NCBI GenBank assembly: GCA_019751875.1 | Contig: JAIEMV010000002.1 | Span: forward strand, 310,001 to 374,000 | Reading direction: 5' to 3' | Length of the DNA stretch: 64,000 nucleotides | DNA from: Hyphomicrobium sp. | GTDB taxonomy: Bacteria > Pseudomonadota > Alphaproteobacteria > Rhizobiales > Hyphomicrobiaceae | Shown: piece by piece, positions 1 to 8,393 of the stretch | Layout of the letters: every line of letters starts with the position of its first letter | Position numbering within the stretch: position 1 is the first letter of the stretch | The notes under the pieces: generated by a model | The model's input: the letters and a program-made list of their open reading frames with translations, nothing else | Database searches by the model: none | Told to the model about the DNA's origin: nothing | Translations under genes and position numbers: made by a program

Positions 1-810
1 GTAGTCGAGATACGACTTCACCCGGGCAAGGGCTCCGATCAGGCGCTCGTTGCCGACCGCGAAGCCCATGCGCCAGCCGGGCATGTTGTAAGTCTTGGAC
101 AGAGACGTGAACTCGACCGTCATGTCCATCGCGCCAGGGACTTGCAGCACTGACGGCGGCGGATTGCCGTCGAAATAGAGTTCCGAGTACGCGATGTCTG
201 ACAGAATGATCAGGTCGAGCTTTTTCGCCAGCGCCACGGCGTCTTTATAGAAGTCGAGGCTCGCCACCATCGCAGTCGGATTCGACGGATACGAAAGGAT
301 GAAACCCAGAGGCTTGGGAATCGAGTGGCGAACAGCATGTTCGACCGCACGCAAAAATTCCTCGCCCGTGCCCGCCGGCACATGCCGCACGGCCGCGCCC
401 GCAATGATGAAGCCGAATTCGTGTATCGGATAGGTCGGGTTTGGCACGATCATGATGTCGCCCGGCGCGGTGATCGCCTGCGCCATGTTGGCGAAGCCTT
501 CCTTTGACCCGAGCGTCGCCACCACCTGAGTGTCCGGGTCGAGTTTCACGCCAAAACGGCGCTCATAATAAGCTGCCTGCGCCTTGCGTAATCCCGGAAT
601 GCCTTTCGACGCGGAATAGCGATGCGTCCGCGGCTTTGCGATCGTCTCCACCATCTTTGCCACGATGTGCGGCGGGGTCGGCAGGTCAGGGTTGCCCATA
701 CCAAGATCGATGATGTCGGCGCCACGGGCACGCGCGGCCGCTTTCAACCTGTTCACCTCGGCGAAGACGTAAGGCGGCAGGCGCTTGATTCGATGGAAAT
801 CCTCGATCAC
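1..810 (-). CDS. AlaC/LL-DAP-type PLP aminotransferase (C-terminus cut by window edge)
   Basis: The minus-strand frame stays open from a GTG at 808-810 to base 1, giving 270 residues of a family usually near 400. The PLP-binding lysine is visible in S-L-S-K-T-Y-N-M-P-G-W-R (about K239), with the fold-I motifs DLGMGNPDLPTPPHI near the N-terminus and YPSNPTA before the lysine. This fits class I/II aminotransferases of the AlaC or LL-diaminopimelate aminotransferase type, which make alanine or related amino acids in the cytoplasm. An in-frame TGA upstream and a GAG Shine-Dalgarno nine bases before the GTG support this start. It is divergent from phaC. The exact substrate cannot be decided from this fragment. 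Confidence 0.85.
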   Translation of the reverse strand, partial: MIEDFHRIKRLPPYVFAEVNRLKAAARARGADIIDLGMGNPDLPTPPHIVAKMVETIAKPRTHRYSASKGIPGLRKAQAAYYERRFGVKLDPDTQVVATLGSKEGFANMAQAITAPGDIMIVPNPTYPIHEFGFIIAGAAVRHVPAGTGEEFLRAVEHAVRHSIPKPLGFILSYPSNPTAMVASLDFYKDAVALAKKLDLIILSDIAYSELYFDGNPPPSVLQVPGAMDMTVEFTSLSKTYNMPGWRMGFAVGNERLIGALARVKSYLDY

Positions 811-1041
811 GGTCCGGGGCTCTTTCGCTTGGCGAAAATGGAATCAGCGCCGCAAAACGGCCCTCGCCGGACCGGCTCGCGACGCGATCAGAGCCCACGT
901 CTTTACGCTCGCGCTGCCCCCTCAGTCCAGAGCCTCATCGATCGGCCCCTCCGCTCACGTCTATCTCTCAACATTTTGAATGAGTTAGAAGGGGAAAAAC
1001 TATCTGCGACACATCTTCGTCATTCATCTCGACCAAAGAGC

Positions 1042-1067
1042 CACAAAGAACTCCCACTCCCTTTGTG
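1042..1067. promoter_or_regulatory. Inverted repeat upstream of phaC
   Basis: CACAAAG at 1042-1048 and CTTTGTG at 1061-1067 form a perfect 7-bp inverted repeat with a 12-base spacer, ending 35 bases before the phaC start. It lies in the 292-base divergent gap between the aminotransferase and phaC. It could be an operator or a 5'-UTR hairpin. No known regulator motif was recognised. Confidence 0.3.
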
Positions 1068-1102
1068 ATAGAGTCCGAACTCTTCGACCAAGTCTGGGCG
1101 CC

Positions 1103-2914
1103 ATGACAAAAGAAAAAATGCAGGCCGATCCCCCAACTCCCTACAAGATCCCCGATCCGGAGGAATTCACGCGCAACGTCCTCAAGGCCTATGAGGATGG
1201 CGGACGCGCAGTGACGCAGTTCCTGGACCGCTCCGATACGCAGTTGACACCTTTTTCGGCGGCCAGCGAGATGACGCGGGCCACGGAAACGGTATCCGCA
1301 ATTTACACGCGTTGGATGTCCGACCCCGCCAAGTTCGCCCAGGCCCAGGCTGAACTCGTCGGTTCGTATGCCGAACTTTGGAACCGGACGATGCAGCGCA
1401 TGCTCGGCATCGAGCCCGAACCCGTGATCGAGCCCGCCCCCACAGACAACCGCTTCCGCGATCCGGAGTGGTCAAAGAACCCGTACTTCGACTTCGTCAA
1501 GCAGGCCTACCTCCTCACCACGAAATGGGCCGAGGACAATCTCGCCCAGACCGAAGGCCTCGATGAAGCCGGCCGGCAGAAAGCTGAGTTCTATTTTCGC
1601 CTGCTGACCAGCGCGTTCTCACCCTCGAACTTTCCCGCCACCAATCCGGAAGTCATGCGCGAGACGCTGACGACGAACGGGCGCAATCTCGTGGAAGGCG
1701 TGAACTTGCTGTTGCGCGACCTTGAAGGGTCAGGCGACCTCATGCGCATCAGCCAGACAGATGCGACCGCATTTGAAGTGGGGCGCAACCTCGCCACCAC
1801 ACCCGGCAAGGTCGTATTCCAAAACGAACTGCTACAGCTGATCCAGTACTCGCCCACCACCGACAAAGTGCGCGAGATGCCGATCCTCATGGTCCCGCCT
1901 TGGATCAACAAATACTACGTGCTCGATTTGACGCCGCAAAAGAGCTTCATCAAGTACGTTGTCGATCAGGGCTTCACGGTTTTTGTCATCTCCTGGGTCA
2001 ATCCCGGCGCCGAACTCGCCGACGTCACATTCGAAGATTACATGACGGAGGGCCTGCTCACCGCAGCCGACGCCGTCCACCGCGAAACGGGACTCGAACA
2101 ATGCAACGTGCTGGGCTACTGCGTCGGCGGCACGCTTCTCGGCACCACGCTTGCCTGGCTCGCGGCCCGTGGCGAGACGCCGTTCAATGCCGTCACGTTC
2201 CTCACGACCCAGGTCGACTTTTCGAAAGCCGGTGACCTTCTCCTCTTTACCGAGGATCAGCAGCTCGAAGACCTCGAACTGGTCATGCAGGAGCGCGGCT
2301 TCCTCGACGGCTCGCGCATGGCCAACGTCTTCAACATGATGCGCCCGCGCGACCTCATCTGGCCCTACGTCGTCAACAACTACATGCTGGGCCGCAAGCC
2401 CTTCCCCTTCGATCTGCTCTACTGGAACCAGGATTCGACCCGCATCGCCGCGGCCTGTCACGCGTTCTACCTGCGCGAGTTCTATAACGAGAACAAGCTC
2501 GCAAAGGGTCGCCTGGAGATCGGTGGCGTCAAGCTCGACCTGTCGAAGGTGAACATCCCGATCTTCACGATCGCGACCCGCGACGATCACATCGCGCCCG
2601 CCGAGAGCGTCTACATCGGCGCGCGCATGTTCGGCGGTCCAGTGCAGTTTGTTCTTGCTGGCTCCGGCCACATTGCGGGCGTCATCAATCCACCTGACAA
2701 GGTCAAGTATCAGTACTGGACCTTGAAGAGCATGAAGCCGAAGAAGCTCGAGGACTGGATCGCAAAGGCCGAGGAACATCCCGGATCCTGGTGGCCCTAC
2801 TGGATCGAATGGCTGCACGGCCAGTCCGGCAACTGGACGCTTCCTCGCGAACCCGGCGAAACGCTCGGCGTGATCGAATCCGCACCCGGCAGCTTTGTTC
2901 GAAAATCCAATTAA
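1103..2914 (+). CDS. phaC: Class I poly(3-hydroxyalkanoate) synthase
   Basis: This 603-residue protein polymerises (R)-3-hydroxyacyl-CoA into PHA at the storage granule surface. The lipase-like box G-Y-C-V-G-G carries the nucleophile C340. The rest of the triad is D495 in R-D-D-H-I-A-P and H523 in G-S-G-H-I-A-G-V-I-N-P. The C340-to-D495 and D495-to-H523 spacings are close to those of the Ralstonia enzyme, and the length is typical of class I. The N-terminal PhaC_N region covers about residues 60-290. phaA, phaB and phasin genes are not in this window, so the gene stands alone. The start ATG follows a divergent intergenic region with an inverted repeat. Confidence 0.96.
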   Translation: MTKEKMQADPPTPYKIPDPEEFTRNVLKAYEDGGRAVTQFLDRSDTQLTPFSAASEMTRATETVSAIYTRWMSDPAKFAQAQAELVGSYAELWNRTMQRMLGIEPEPVIEPAPTDNRFRDPEWSKNPYFDFVKQAYLLTTKWAEDNLAQTEGLDEAGRQKAEFYFRLLTSAFSPSNFPATNPEVMRETLTTNGRNLVEGVNLLLRDLEGSGDLMRISQTDATAFEVGRNLATTPGKVVFQNELLQLIQYSPTTDKVREMPILMVPPWINKYYVLDLTPQKSFIKYVVDQGFTVFVISWVNPGAELADVTFEDYMTEGLLTAADAVHRETGLEQCNVLGYCVGGTLLGTTLAWLAARGETPFNAVTFLTTQVDFSKAGDLLLFTEDQQLEDLELVMQERGFLDGSRMANVFNMMRPRDLIWPYVVNNYMLGRKPFPFDLLYWNQDSTRIAAACHAFYLREFYNENKLAKGRLEIGGVKLDLSKVNIPIFTIATRDDHIAPAESVYIGARMFGGPVQFVLAGSGHIAGVINPPDKVKYQYWTLKSMKPKKLEDWIAKAEEHPGSWWPYWIEWLHGQSGNWTLPREPGETLGVIESAPGSFVRKSN

Positions 2915-3042
2915 CCGCTGTGCCACGGCGGCACGCAACCGGAGCCTCCCTTCACGCGAATTCAACCGAAAATTAGCGTGATTTTGGTAGTCTTCCGCGG
3001 TTCGGTGGCGAAATGTGCGCGCCACCGCGTCGAGGTGGTGCC

Positions 3043-3465
3043 ATGGATGACATGTCGGTCATCGTCGAGGAGAATGCCTTGCTTGCCCGCATCTACGCGC
3101 GGCTGCCTCTCGATGTGCAGATGTCATTCACGCCGGAGCAGACCGCAGCCCTCGGCCTGGCCACCTACGATCCCCCGACCCCGCACAAAGTCGCCATCCG
3201 CAAGTCATTCGGCATCTTCGGCAAACGCACCTACGTCGCCTTCTTCATGGGTTTCGACCGGCGCGGCGCGCGCCAAGGCGTCCTCAATGCCTGCGCTGAC
3301 GAATTTCGCGCCGATTGGCGCTATCTCCTCGGCATGCTGGTCACGTTGATCGTCATTTTCAGCACCCTCGCCGCGGCAGCGACAACCGCATGGTATTACG
3401 CAGCCGACGCAGTCGGCGGGGCCTATCGCCCCGTCGCCGTCGAAGAACTGAAGCCCGTTCGCTAG
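3043..3465 (+). CDS. Small single-pass membrane protein of unknown function
   Basis: A 140-residue protein with a soluble N-terminal part of about 95 residues and one hydrophobic segment near residues 100-125 (LLGMLVTLIVIFSTLAAAA), followed by a short tail. The ATG at 3043 is preceded by GAGGTGG six bases upstream and is preferred over an in-frame ATG at 3013. Its stop overlaps the metY stop by four bases in convergent orientation. I do not recognise a named domain; it reads as a real, normally composed protein. Confidence 0.7.
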   Translation: MDDMSVIVEENALLARIYARLPLDVQMSFTPEQTAALGLATYDPPTPHKVAIRKSFGIFGKRTYVAFFMGFDRRGARQGVLNACADEFRADWRYLLGMLVTLIVIFSTLAAAATTAWYYAADAVGGAYRPVAVEELKPVR

Positions 3466-4754
3466 CCGTGCCGCGACAACGCCTCTTCGAGATCAGCGAT
3501 CAGATCGCTCGCCGCCTCGATTCCGACCGACAGCCGCACTACGTCCGGTCCCGCGCCTGCTGCGATCCGCTGCTCATCGGTCAGCTGCCGGTGCGTTGTT
3601 GACGCCGGATGGATCACGAGACTGCGCACATCACCGATATTGGCGAGGTGCGAGAAGAGCTTCAGGTTCGACACGAGGGCCTTGCCGGCCTCGTATCCGC
3701 CCTTCAGGCCGAACGTGAAGACCGCCCCTGCACCGCGCGGCGTAATCCGCGTTGCCAGCGCATGGTTGGGCGATGAGGGCAGGCCGGCATAGTTGACCCA
3801 CTCCACCGCCTTGTGCCGCTCCAGAAATGCGGCCACCTGCACCGCATTCTCGCAGTGCTTCTCCATCCGCAGCGGCAGCGTCTCAATGCCATTGAGAATG
3901 AGGAATGCGTTGAGCGGGGCAATCGCCGGCCCCAGATCGCGGAGCCCCATCACACGGGCGGCAATTGCGAACGCCATCGGGCCGAACGCATCGGCCAACA
4001 CAATGCCGTTGTAAGACGCGTTCGGCTCCACCAGAGTCTTGTAGCGCGCCTTGGCGCCGGTCCAGTCGAACGTACCGCAATCCACGATGATGCCGCCGAT
4101 TGAATTGCCCTGACCGCCCATGAACTTCGTGAGCGAGTGCAAGACGATGTCAGCCCCGAACTCTTTCGGCCGACACAGGTATGGCGTCGCCAGCGTGTTA
4201 TCGACGATCAGTGGCACGCCCGCTTCCTTGGCGATCGCTGCAATGGACGGAATATCCGTGATGATGCCGCCCGGGTTGGCGATACTTTCGATGAAAATTG
4301 CGCGTGTCTTCGGCGTTAGTGCGGCTCTGAACGTCTCAGGATTGGTAGCGTCCGCCCAGATGACCCGCCAATCGAATTTGCGAAAGCCATGGTTGAACTG
4401 ATTGACTGATCCACCATAAAGCTGCCGTGCCGCGATGAACTCGTCGCCGGGCTCCAGAAGAGTATGGAAGGTGAGGAACTGCGCCGCATGGCCCGATGCT
4501 ACGGCGAGTGCCGCCGACCCGCCCTCCAGCGCCGCCACGCGCGCCTCGAGCACCGCCTGCGTCGGGTTCATGATCCGTGTGTAGATATTGCCGAACTCTT
4601 GCAGTCCGAAAAGGTTGGCCGCGTGATCGGCGTCTCGAAACACGAACGAGGTCGTTTGATAGATCGGCGTGACCCGCGCACCCGTGGCGGGATCGGGAAC
4701 CGCACCCGCATGCACCGCGAGTGTCGCGAAATGGGGGGACTTCGACCCGGTCAT
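3462..4754 (-). CDS. metY: O-acetylhomoserine sulfhydrylase / aminocarboxypropyltransferase
   Basis: A 430-residue Cys/Met-metabolism PLP enzyme that converts O-acetylhomoserine plus sulfide (or methanethiol) to homocysteine (or methionine). The N-terminus T-P-I-Y-Q-T-T-S-F-V-F is typical. The PLP lysine is K210 in H-S-L-T-K-F-M-G-G, and the Y-T-R-I-M-N-P-T substrate loop is present. The frame opens further upstream, but the ATG at 4754 has GGAGG six bases before it and gives the family's usual length. No SAM-II-like riboswitch was recognised upstream; there is an imperfect inverted repeat at 4851-4870. Confidence 0.93.
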   Translation of the reverse strand: MTGSKSPHFATLAVHAGAVPDPATGARVTPIYQTTSFVFRDADHAANLFGLQEFGNIYTRIMNPTQAVLEARVAALEGGSAALAVASGHAAQFLTFHTLLEPGDEFIAARQLYGGSVNQFNHGFRKFDWRVIWADATNPETFRAALTPKTRAIFIESIANPGGIITDIPSIAAIAKEAGVPLIVDNTLATPYLCRPKEFGADIVLHSLTKFMGGQGNSIGGIIVDCGTFDWTGAKARYKTLVEPNASYNGIVLADAFGPMAFAIAARVMGLRDLGPAIAPLNAFLILNGIETLPLRMEKHCENAVQVAAFLERHKAVEWVNYAGLPSSPNHALATRITPRGAGAVFTFGLKGGYEAGKALVSNLKLFSHLANIGDVRSLVIHPASTTHRQLTDEQRIAAGAGPDVVRLSVGIEAASDLIADLEEALSRHG

Positions 4755-4850
4755 GGCATCCTCCAGCTTCTCGATTGGAAGCCAGAAGGGAACCGCTCGT
4801 CGCAGCGGCGTCAACTGGTAGAAGTCGGGATAGCTTAGAATAACACTCAC

Positions 4851-4870
4851 ATACGCCGGGACAGCCGTAT
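4851..4870. promoter_or_regulatory. Imperfect 20-bp inverted repeat upstream of metY
   Basis: ATACG at 4851-4855 faces CGTAT at 4866-4870, with further symmetric pairs inside (seven of ten pairs match). It lies about 100 bases upstream of the metY start, where an operator would be expected. No matching regulator family was identified. Confidence 0.25.
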
Positions 4871-4947
4871 AAGGTCGGTTCGGTGTCGCCAAAACCGCTG
4901 GCCACCGGGCGGCTCGGGGGCGCCGACCCGGAAATGCCCGCCGCAGA

Positions 4948-5154
4948 TCAGATCTTGGCGTACAGACCGGCCCGGTGGCAGGTCCACTTTCTCAGCGCCC
5001 ATTTTGGATGCGCCTCGATCCACTTCGCGATTTCAGGCTGAGCGCCCATCATGCACTGCATCGGCGTCAGGTTCTCTGCCGAGTATGTCAGCGACACGTC
5101 TTTGCACCGGGCAGGGTCGGAGATCAGGCAGACAGAAACCATCAATTCCAGCAT
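4948..5154 (-). CDS. Conserved 68-residue Cys-containing small protein
   Basis: The reading frame is open further upstream, but an ATG at 5154 with AGAGGTG five bases before it gives a 68-residue product. It carries four cysteines, in V-C-L-I-S-D-P-A-R-C-K, in M-Q-C-M-M-G and in W-T-C-H-R, and ends G-L-Y-A-K-I. I recall similar short proteins in other Rhizobiales, annotated as hypothetical, but cannot verify this. There is no clear signal peptide. The four cysteines suggest disulfides or metal binding (inference). Confidence 0.65.
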   Translation of the reverse strand: MLELMVSVCLISDPARCKDVSLTYSAENLTPMQCMMGAQPEIAKWIEAHPKWALRKWTCHRAGLYAKI

Positions 5155-5480
5155 TGAACACCTCTGCGTAAGTTTTGACCTCGCTATGCGAAGTCTGTTG
5201 CAGATTGGGCGTTCATCCCGGCTGGTCTTTTTGTTGATTAAAAAGGTATGCCCGGGAATTGATCCTGACAAGTTCATAAAAGTGACAAGCATTGCAAAAG
5301 AAATAAACGAAATGCTGGTGTTGCGTTCAAGCGACGCGGACTAGGCAACCATCGGAGAAACGAGAAGATTTCGCCTATTCCTCATGAATGCATGGCAGAC
5401 CTGACATCCGCGCATGCATATTTTTCAGCACATTCTCTGCCAAAGCCCGGGCCGACTCACTCATCGACTGAGTCGCGCGA
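5155..5480. other. AT-richer intergenic region without a confident gene
   Basis: About 325 bases between the 68-residue gene and the di-haem peroxidase gene. It is noticeably more AT-rich than its surroundings. A plus-strand frame from 5051 to 5344 runs antisense through the small gene and ends in a normal-looking peptide (PGIDPDKFIKVTS, then EINEML), which could be a gene remnant. A short hairpin is present around 5227-5245 (CTTTTT facing AAAAAG). No RNA gene was recognised. Confidence 0.4.
5454..5474 (-). terminator. Hairpin just downstream of the di-haem peroxidase gene
   Basis: GACTCA at 5454-5459 pairs with TGAGTC at 5469-5474 around a 9-base loop, six bases past the peroxidase stop codon. 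There is no strong U-tract, so a rho-independent terminator is only a suggestion. Confidence 0.3.
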
Positions 5481-6479
5481 TCAGAGCGTTTTGAGAAACG
5501 CCACTAGCGCAGCGCGCTCTTCGGCATCGAGCTTGAGATCACGCACGAGGCTCGGCGCCAGGGAGGGCCTGCTGACATGCTTGCCGGCGTAATGCGCCAC
5601 AACGTCATCCAGCGTCGCCAATGAGCCGTTGTGCATATAGGGAGCCGTCCGCGCCACCTGCCGCAAACCCGGCGTCTTGAAAGCCGGGATACCCGCCGCT
5701 CCGCCCGGAACAGCACTTCGGCCCGGATCGTCCGTCTCGAGCCCGATGTCGTGAAATCCATCATCCGTCATGCGCCACCCGCCGTGACAGGAAACGCATC
5801 CGCCCTTTCCCACAAATATACGAAACCCGCGCTTCTCTTCGTCCGAGAGCGCGTCGTCGTCACCTGTAACCCAGGCATCGAAAGCGGTTTTCGGAGAGAC
5901 GAGGCTTTTCTCGTACGCTGCCAAGACGGAAAGCAGCGCGGCTTCGGACATTTCGGTTTCATTCGGAAAAGCCGCCGCGAATTGGCGGCGCAGGTCCATG
6001 TCCGCTGAAAGCCGCGCCAAGAGTTGAGACGGATCCGCTGCCAATTCGTTTGCAGCGTGCAACGGCACCCGCGCCTGGGATTCCAGCGTGGGCTCGCGGC
6101 CGTCCCAGTAGAAGCTCGTCGCGGGCGCCAGATTGTAAAGGTGCGGCGTGTTGCGCTTCAGCGACGTGCCGTCGCGACCGCGCGCCTTCGGCAGTCCGTC
6201 ACTGTAGCCTTTGTCCGGCTGATGACAACTTGCGCACGAGCGATCCCCATCGCGCGATAACCGGGTGTCCGAAAAGAGCGCTGCTCCGAGCGCCACGCGT
6301 TGGGCTTCAAGAGCAGGTGTGCCGGCATCCGTCGGACGAGCGAATATCGACCTCCAGATCGCATCCGGACCGTCGGAGGTGAACGTCTTGTCCCCGGCAA
6401 CGGCCAACCCGCCGATGCTGCCGGCAGCGACCAAGGTAAGGCAAACAAAGCGAAGGATGAGCGAGGACAACAGCTTCAT
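5481..6479 (-). CDS. Di-haem cytochrome c peroxidase / MauG family protein
   Basis: A 332-residue exported c-type cytochrome. A signal peptide spans about residues 1-28, ending near A-V-A-G. Two haem-attachment motifs are visible: C-A-S-C-H (residues 82-86) and C-V-S-C-H (about 227-231). The order fits the bacterial CcpA/MauG family, which reduces H2O2 or carries out long-range oxidations in the periplasm. P-Y-M-H-N-G-S-L-A-T-L near the C-terminus is characteristic of the family. The ATG has GAGGG seven bases upstream. There are no mau genes nearby, so peroxidase versus MauG-like function cannot be decided. Confidence 0.9.
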   Translation of the reverse strand: MKLLSSLILRFVCLTLVAAGSIGGLAVAGDKTFTSDGPDAIWRSIFARPTDAGTPALEAQRVALGAALFSDTRLSRDGDRSCASCHQPDKGYSDGLPKARGRDGTSLKRNTPHLYNLAPATSFYWDGREPTLESQARVPLHAANELAADPSQLLARLSADMDLRRQFAAAFPNETEMSEAALLSVLAAYEKSLVSPKTAFDAWVTGDDDALSDEEKRGFRIFVGKGGCVSCHGGWRMTDDGFHDIGLETDDPGRSAVPGGAAGIPAFKTPGLRQVARTAPYMHNGSLATLDDVVAHYAGKHVSRPSLAPSLVRDLKLDAEERAALVAFLKTL

Positions 6480-6710
6480 GCAACACCCTCATACCACCAG
6501 ATAATCCTGCCGGGCACCCGGGCAATATCCTGCCGGAGCCAGCCTGGGGATTCCGGGGAAAGACCGCCCACGTAGCCCCTGGCTTGCCAGTCCCAAACCC
6601 CCGAATCAGCGCACGATTTGCTCATGTGCGCGTCGATCGCGTCCCGAAACAGTCGCGTGTCCAAGATCAGCCAGCGGATTGGCCGGTCGTGGATGCTGAA
6701 GGGGGTTTTC

Positions 6711-7595
6711 ATGTTGCTTCCTGTTGCTTCCTCGCGTGCCGCTGACCGCTGGCGCCCGGTCCTCGCCGCCGGCCTGACGGGTCTCGTCTGCTCCGCCTGC
6801 GCAGGCTCCGGTACCGCGCCACTCGGGTTGGCGGATCCGCACGTAGTCAGCGAACCGAATTCGCTCGCCACAGGCTCCATTACGCAGCAAGACCTTCCCC
6901 CGCCCACCACGCCCGCGACGAAAGTTGCCGTAGCCGATATCGAAGTGTCCGCACCGGTAGCCGCCAGCATCCGCAAGGCCCGAGACCTTCGGGCCGCCGG
7001 CAAGAAAGCCGAGGCGCTCGAACTTCTGGACAGGTCAGCCGGAGCCGACACGGACCGGGCGATCATCGGCGAACGCGGTCTCCTCGCCCTTGAACTCGGG
7101 CAAATCGACAAGTCGGTTGCCCTCCTTGCCCGCGCTCAGAATCCCGTGAAGCCCGACTGGCGGATGCAATCGGCGTATGGTGCGGCGTTGTCGGCCGCAG
7201 GCCGACAGAAAGAAGCACAGGATCAGTTCTCCAAAGCGCTCGCCGCCGCACCGGGACAGCCATCAATCCTGAACAACCTCGCCTTGAGCTACGCTTTGGA
7301 AGGCCGCAAGGACGAAGCGGAAACCACCCTTCGTCAAGCCGCGGCACAGACCGGTGATCCCCAGGCGCGTCAGAATCTCGCGCTTGTCCTAGGCCTCAAC
7401 GGCAAAACCGGCGAAGCGAGCGCCATTACGAAGTCGACGCTACCGCCGGAGAAAGCAAAAGAGAACCTCGCCTACTTCGAGAAACTCGGGCGAACCCGCG
7501 TTTCCGAAGCAGACGGCACCGCAACTCTGCCTCCAATGAAATCCGCAAGCATCACCGCCGACAAACCCATCATGCAACTTGGCGTCCCGGACTGA
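6711..7595 (+). CDS. tadD: TadD-like tetratricopeptide lipoprotein of the Tad pilus
   Basis: A 294-residue product with a lipoprotein-type signal peptide whose lipobox ends S-A-C at about residue 32, and TPR-like helical repeats from about residue 80 to 230. These include A-Y-G-A-A-L-S-A-A-G-R and I-L-N-N-L-A-L-S-Y-A-L-E-G-R. TadD proteins help assemble the Tad secretin and pilus. The frame is open from 6618, but the ATG at 6711 has AGGGGG five bases upstream and places the signal sequence correctly. cpaC, cpaD and a TadG-like gene lie close by on the other strand. Confidence 0.8.
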   Translation: MLLPVASSRAADRWRPVLAAGLTGLVCSACAGSGTAPLGLADPHVVSEPNSLATGSITQQDLPPPTTPATKVAVADIEVSAPVAASIRKARDLRAAGKKAEALELLDRSAGADTDRAIIGERGLLALELGQIDKSVALLARAQNPVKPDWRMQSAYGAALSAAGRQKEAQDQFSKALAAAPGQPSILNNLALSYALEGRKDEAETTLRQAAAQTGDPQARQNLALVLGLNGKTGEASAITKSTLPPEKAKENLAYFEKLGRTRVSEADGTATLPPMKSASITADKPIMQLGVPD

Positions 7596-7624
7596 GCGCC
7601 CGCCGGTCACCAGATGCCAACTCA

Positions 7625-7648
7625 GAGGCTCGCTGCAAGGCGGGCCTC
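7625..7648. terminator. Bidirectional hairpin between tadD and the CDF transporter
   Basis: GAGGCTCGC (7625-7633) and GCGGGCCTC (7640-7648) pair over nine positions with one G-T pair and a six-base loop. The hairpin sits between the converging tadD and transporter genes and is followed by TTGTGC rather than a clean T-run. It is probably a shared terminator. Confidence 0.5.
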
Positions 7649-7666
7649 TTGTGCATTCACCCCTGA

Positions 7667-8344
7667 TCAGGCGCGAACACGATGATGATCGTCATCATTA
7701 TCGTCCGCCTCGCCCATCGCCGCTTCGTACACTTCATAGGCCGACCCGGAATTGAGCAGCGCGATTCCGAGCCCCACGATGACGTCAGGCCAAACCGACC
7801 CGAGCGCCGCCGTAGCCAGTCCTGCGCCGATAATCGCGAGATTTGCCGCCACATCGTTTCGCGCGGACAAGAACGCGGCCAGCGACAAACTTCCCCCCTG
7901 GTGCCGAACGCGCGAAAGTAGAAATGCGCAGAATGCATTCACCAGGAGCGCACCCACTCCAGCGAGCGTCAACGTCACGGGATCGGGAACGGTGGGCGCG
8001 CCCAGTTTCTCCCAGGCGGTGTAGAGCGCAGCAATGCTCGGCACGAGAAGACATAACGCCAAGACGAGGCCGACCGCCCGGCGTCGCGCCGCGGTCCAGC
8101 CTAGCGCGACGAGCACAAGCATGTTCACAGTCGCATCTTCGAGGAAATCTATGCTGTCGGCAAACAGCGCCACCGACGCAATCGCCACGGCGATCGCAAA
8201 CTCCACGAAGAAGTAGGCAAAGTTGAGAGCCGCAACGGCTGCGACCGTACGCTTCAAAGCCCCGCGTTCTGATTGAGGACCGTTCTGAGACAAAACCAAC
8301 TCCGGCCGGCGGCCGGCAGCAGCACGGCCGCGCACAATGTGCAC
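7667..8344 (-). CDS. Cation diffusion facilitator-like inner-membrane transporter
   Basis: A 225-residue integral membrane protein with about six hydrophobic segments. The motif F-A-D-S-I-D-F-L-E-D-A in the second helix matches the CDF metal site region, and S-A-R-N-D-V-A-A-N in the fifth matches the H/N-x-x-x-D region. The C-terminus is short and acidic/His-containing (D-D-N-D-D-D-H-H) and lacks the usual large cytoplasmic CDF domain. It probably exports a divalent metal such as Zn or Co (inference). The start may lie slightly downstream at a TTG after GGAG. It is inserted among Tad genes without an obvious functional link. Confidence 0.75.
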   Translation of the reverse strand: MHIVRGRAAAGRRPELVLSQNGPQSERGALKRTVAAVAALNFAYFFVEFAIAVAIASVALFADSIDFLEDATVNMLVLVALGWTAARRRAVGLVLALCLLVPSIAALYTAWEKLGAPTVPDPVTLTLAGVGALLVNAFCAFLLSRVRHQGGSLSLAAFLSARNDVAANLAIIGAGLATAALGSVWPDVIVGLGIALLNSGSAYEVYEAAMGEADDNDDDHHRVRA

Positions 8345-8393
8345 GCCGCTCTTAAGCGATCAGCCCCAGACACGCAATCGGTTGCCGGGACAC

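Noticed and set aside
1832-3025. A 397-codon minus-strand open frame antisense to phaC
   Set aside because: phaC is intact on the opposite strand with its full catalytic triad; the antisense translation has no recognisable motif.
4755-4947. SAM-II riboswitch upstream of metY
   Set aside because: The characteristic conserved stretches of SAM-II were not seen on the minus strand.
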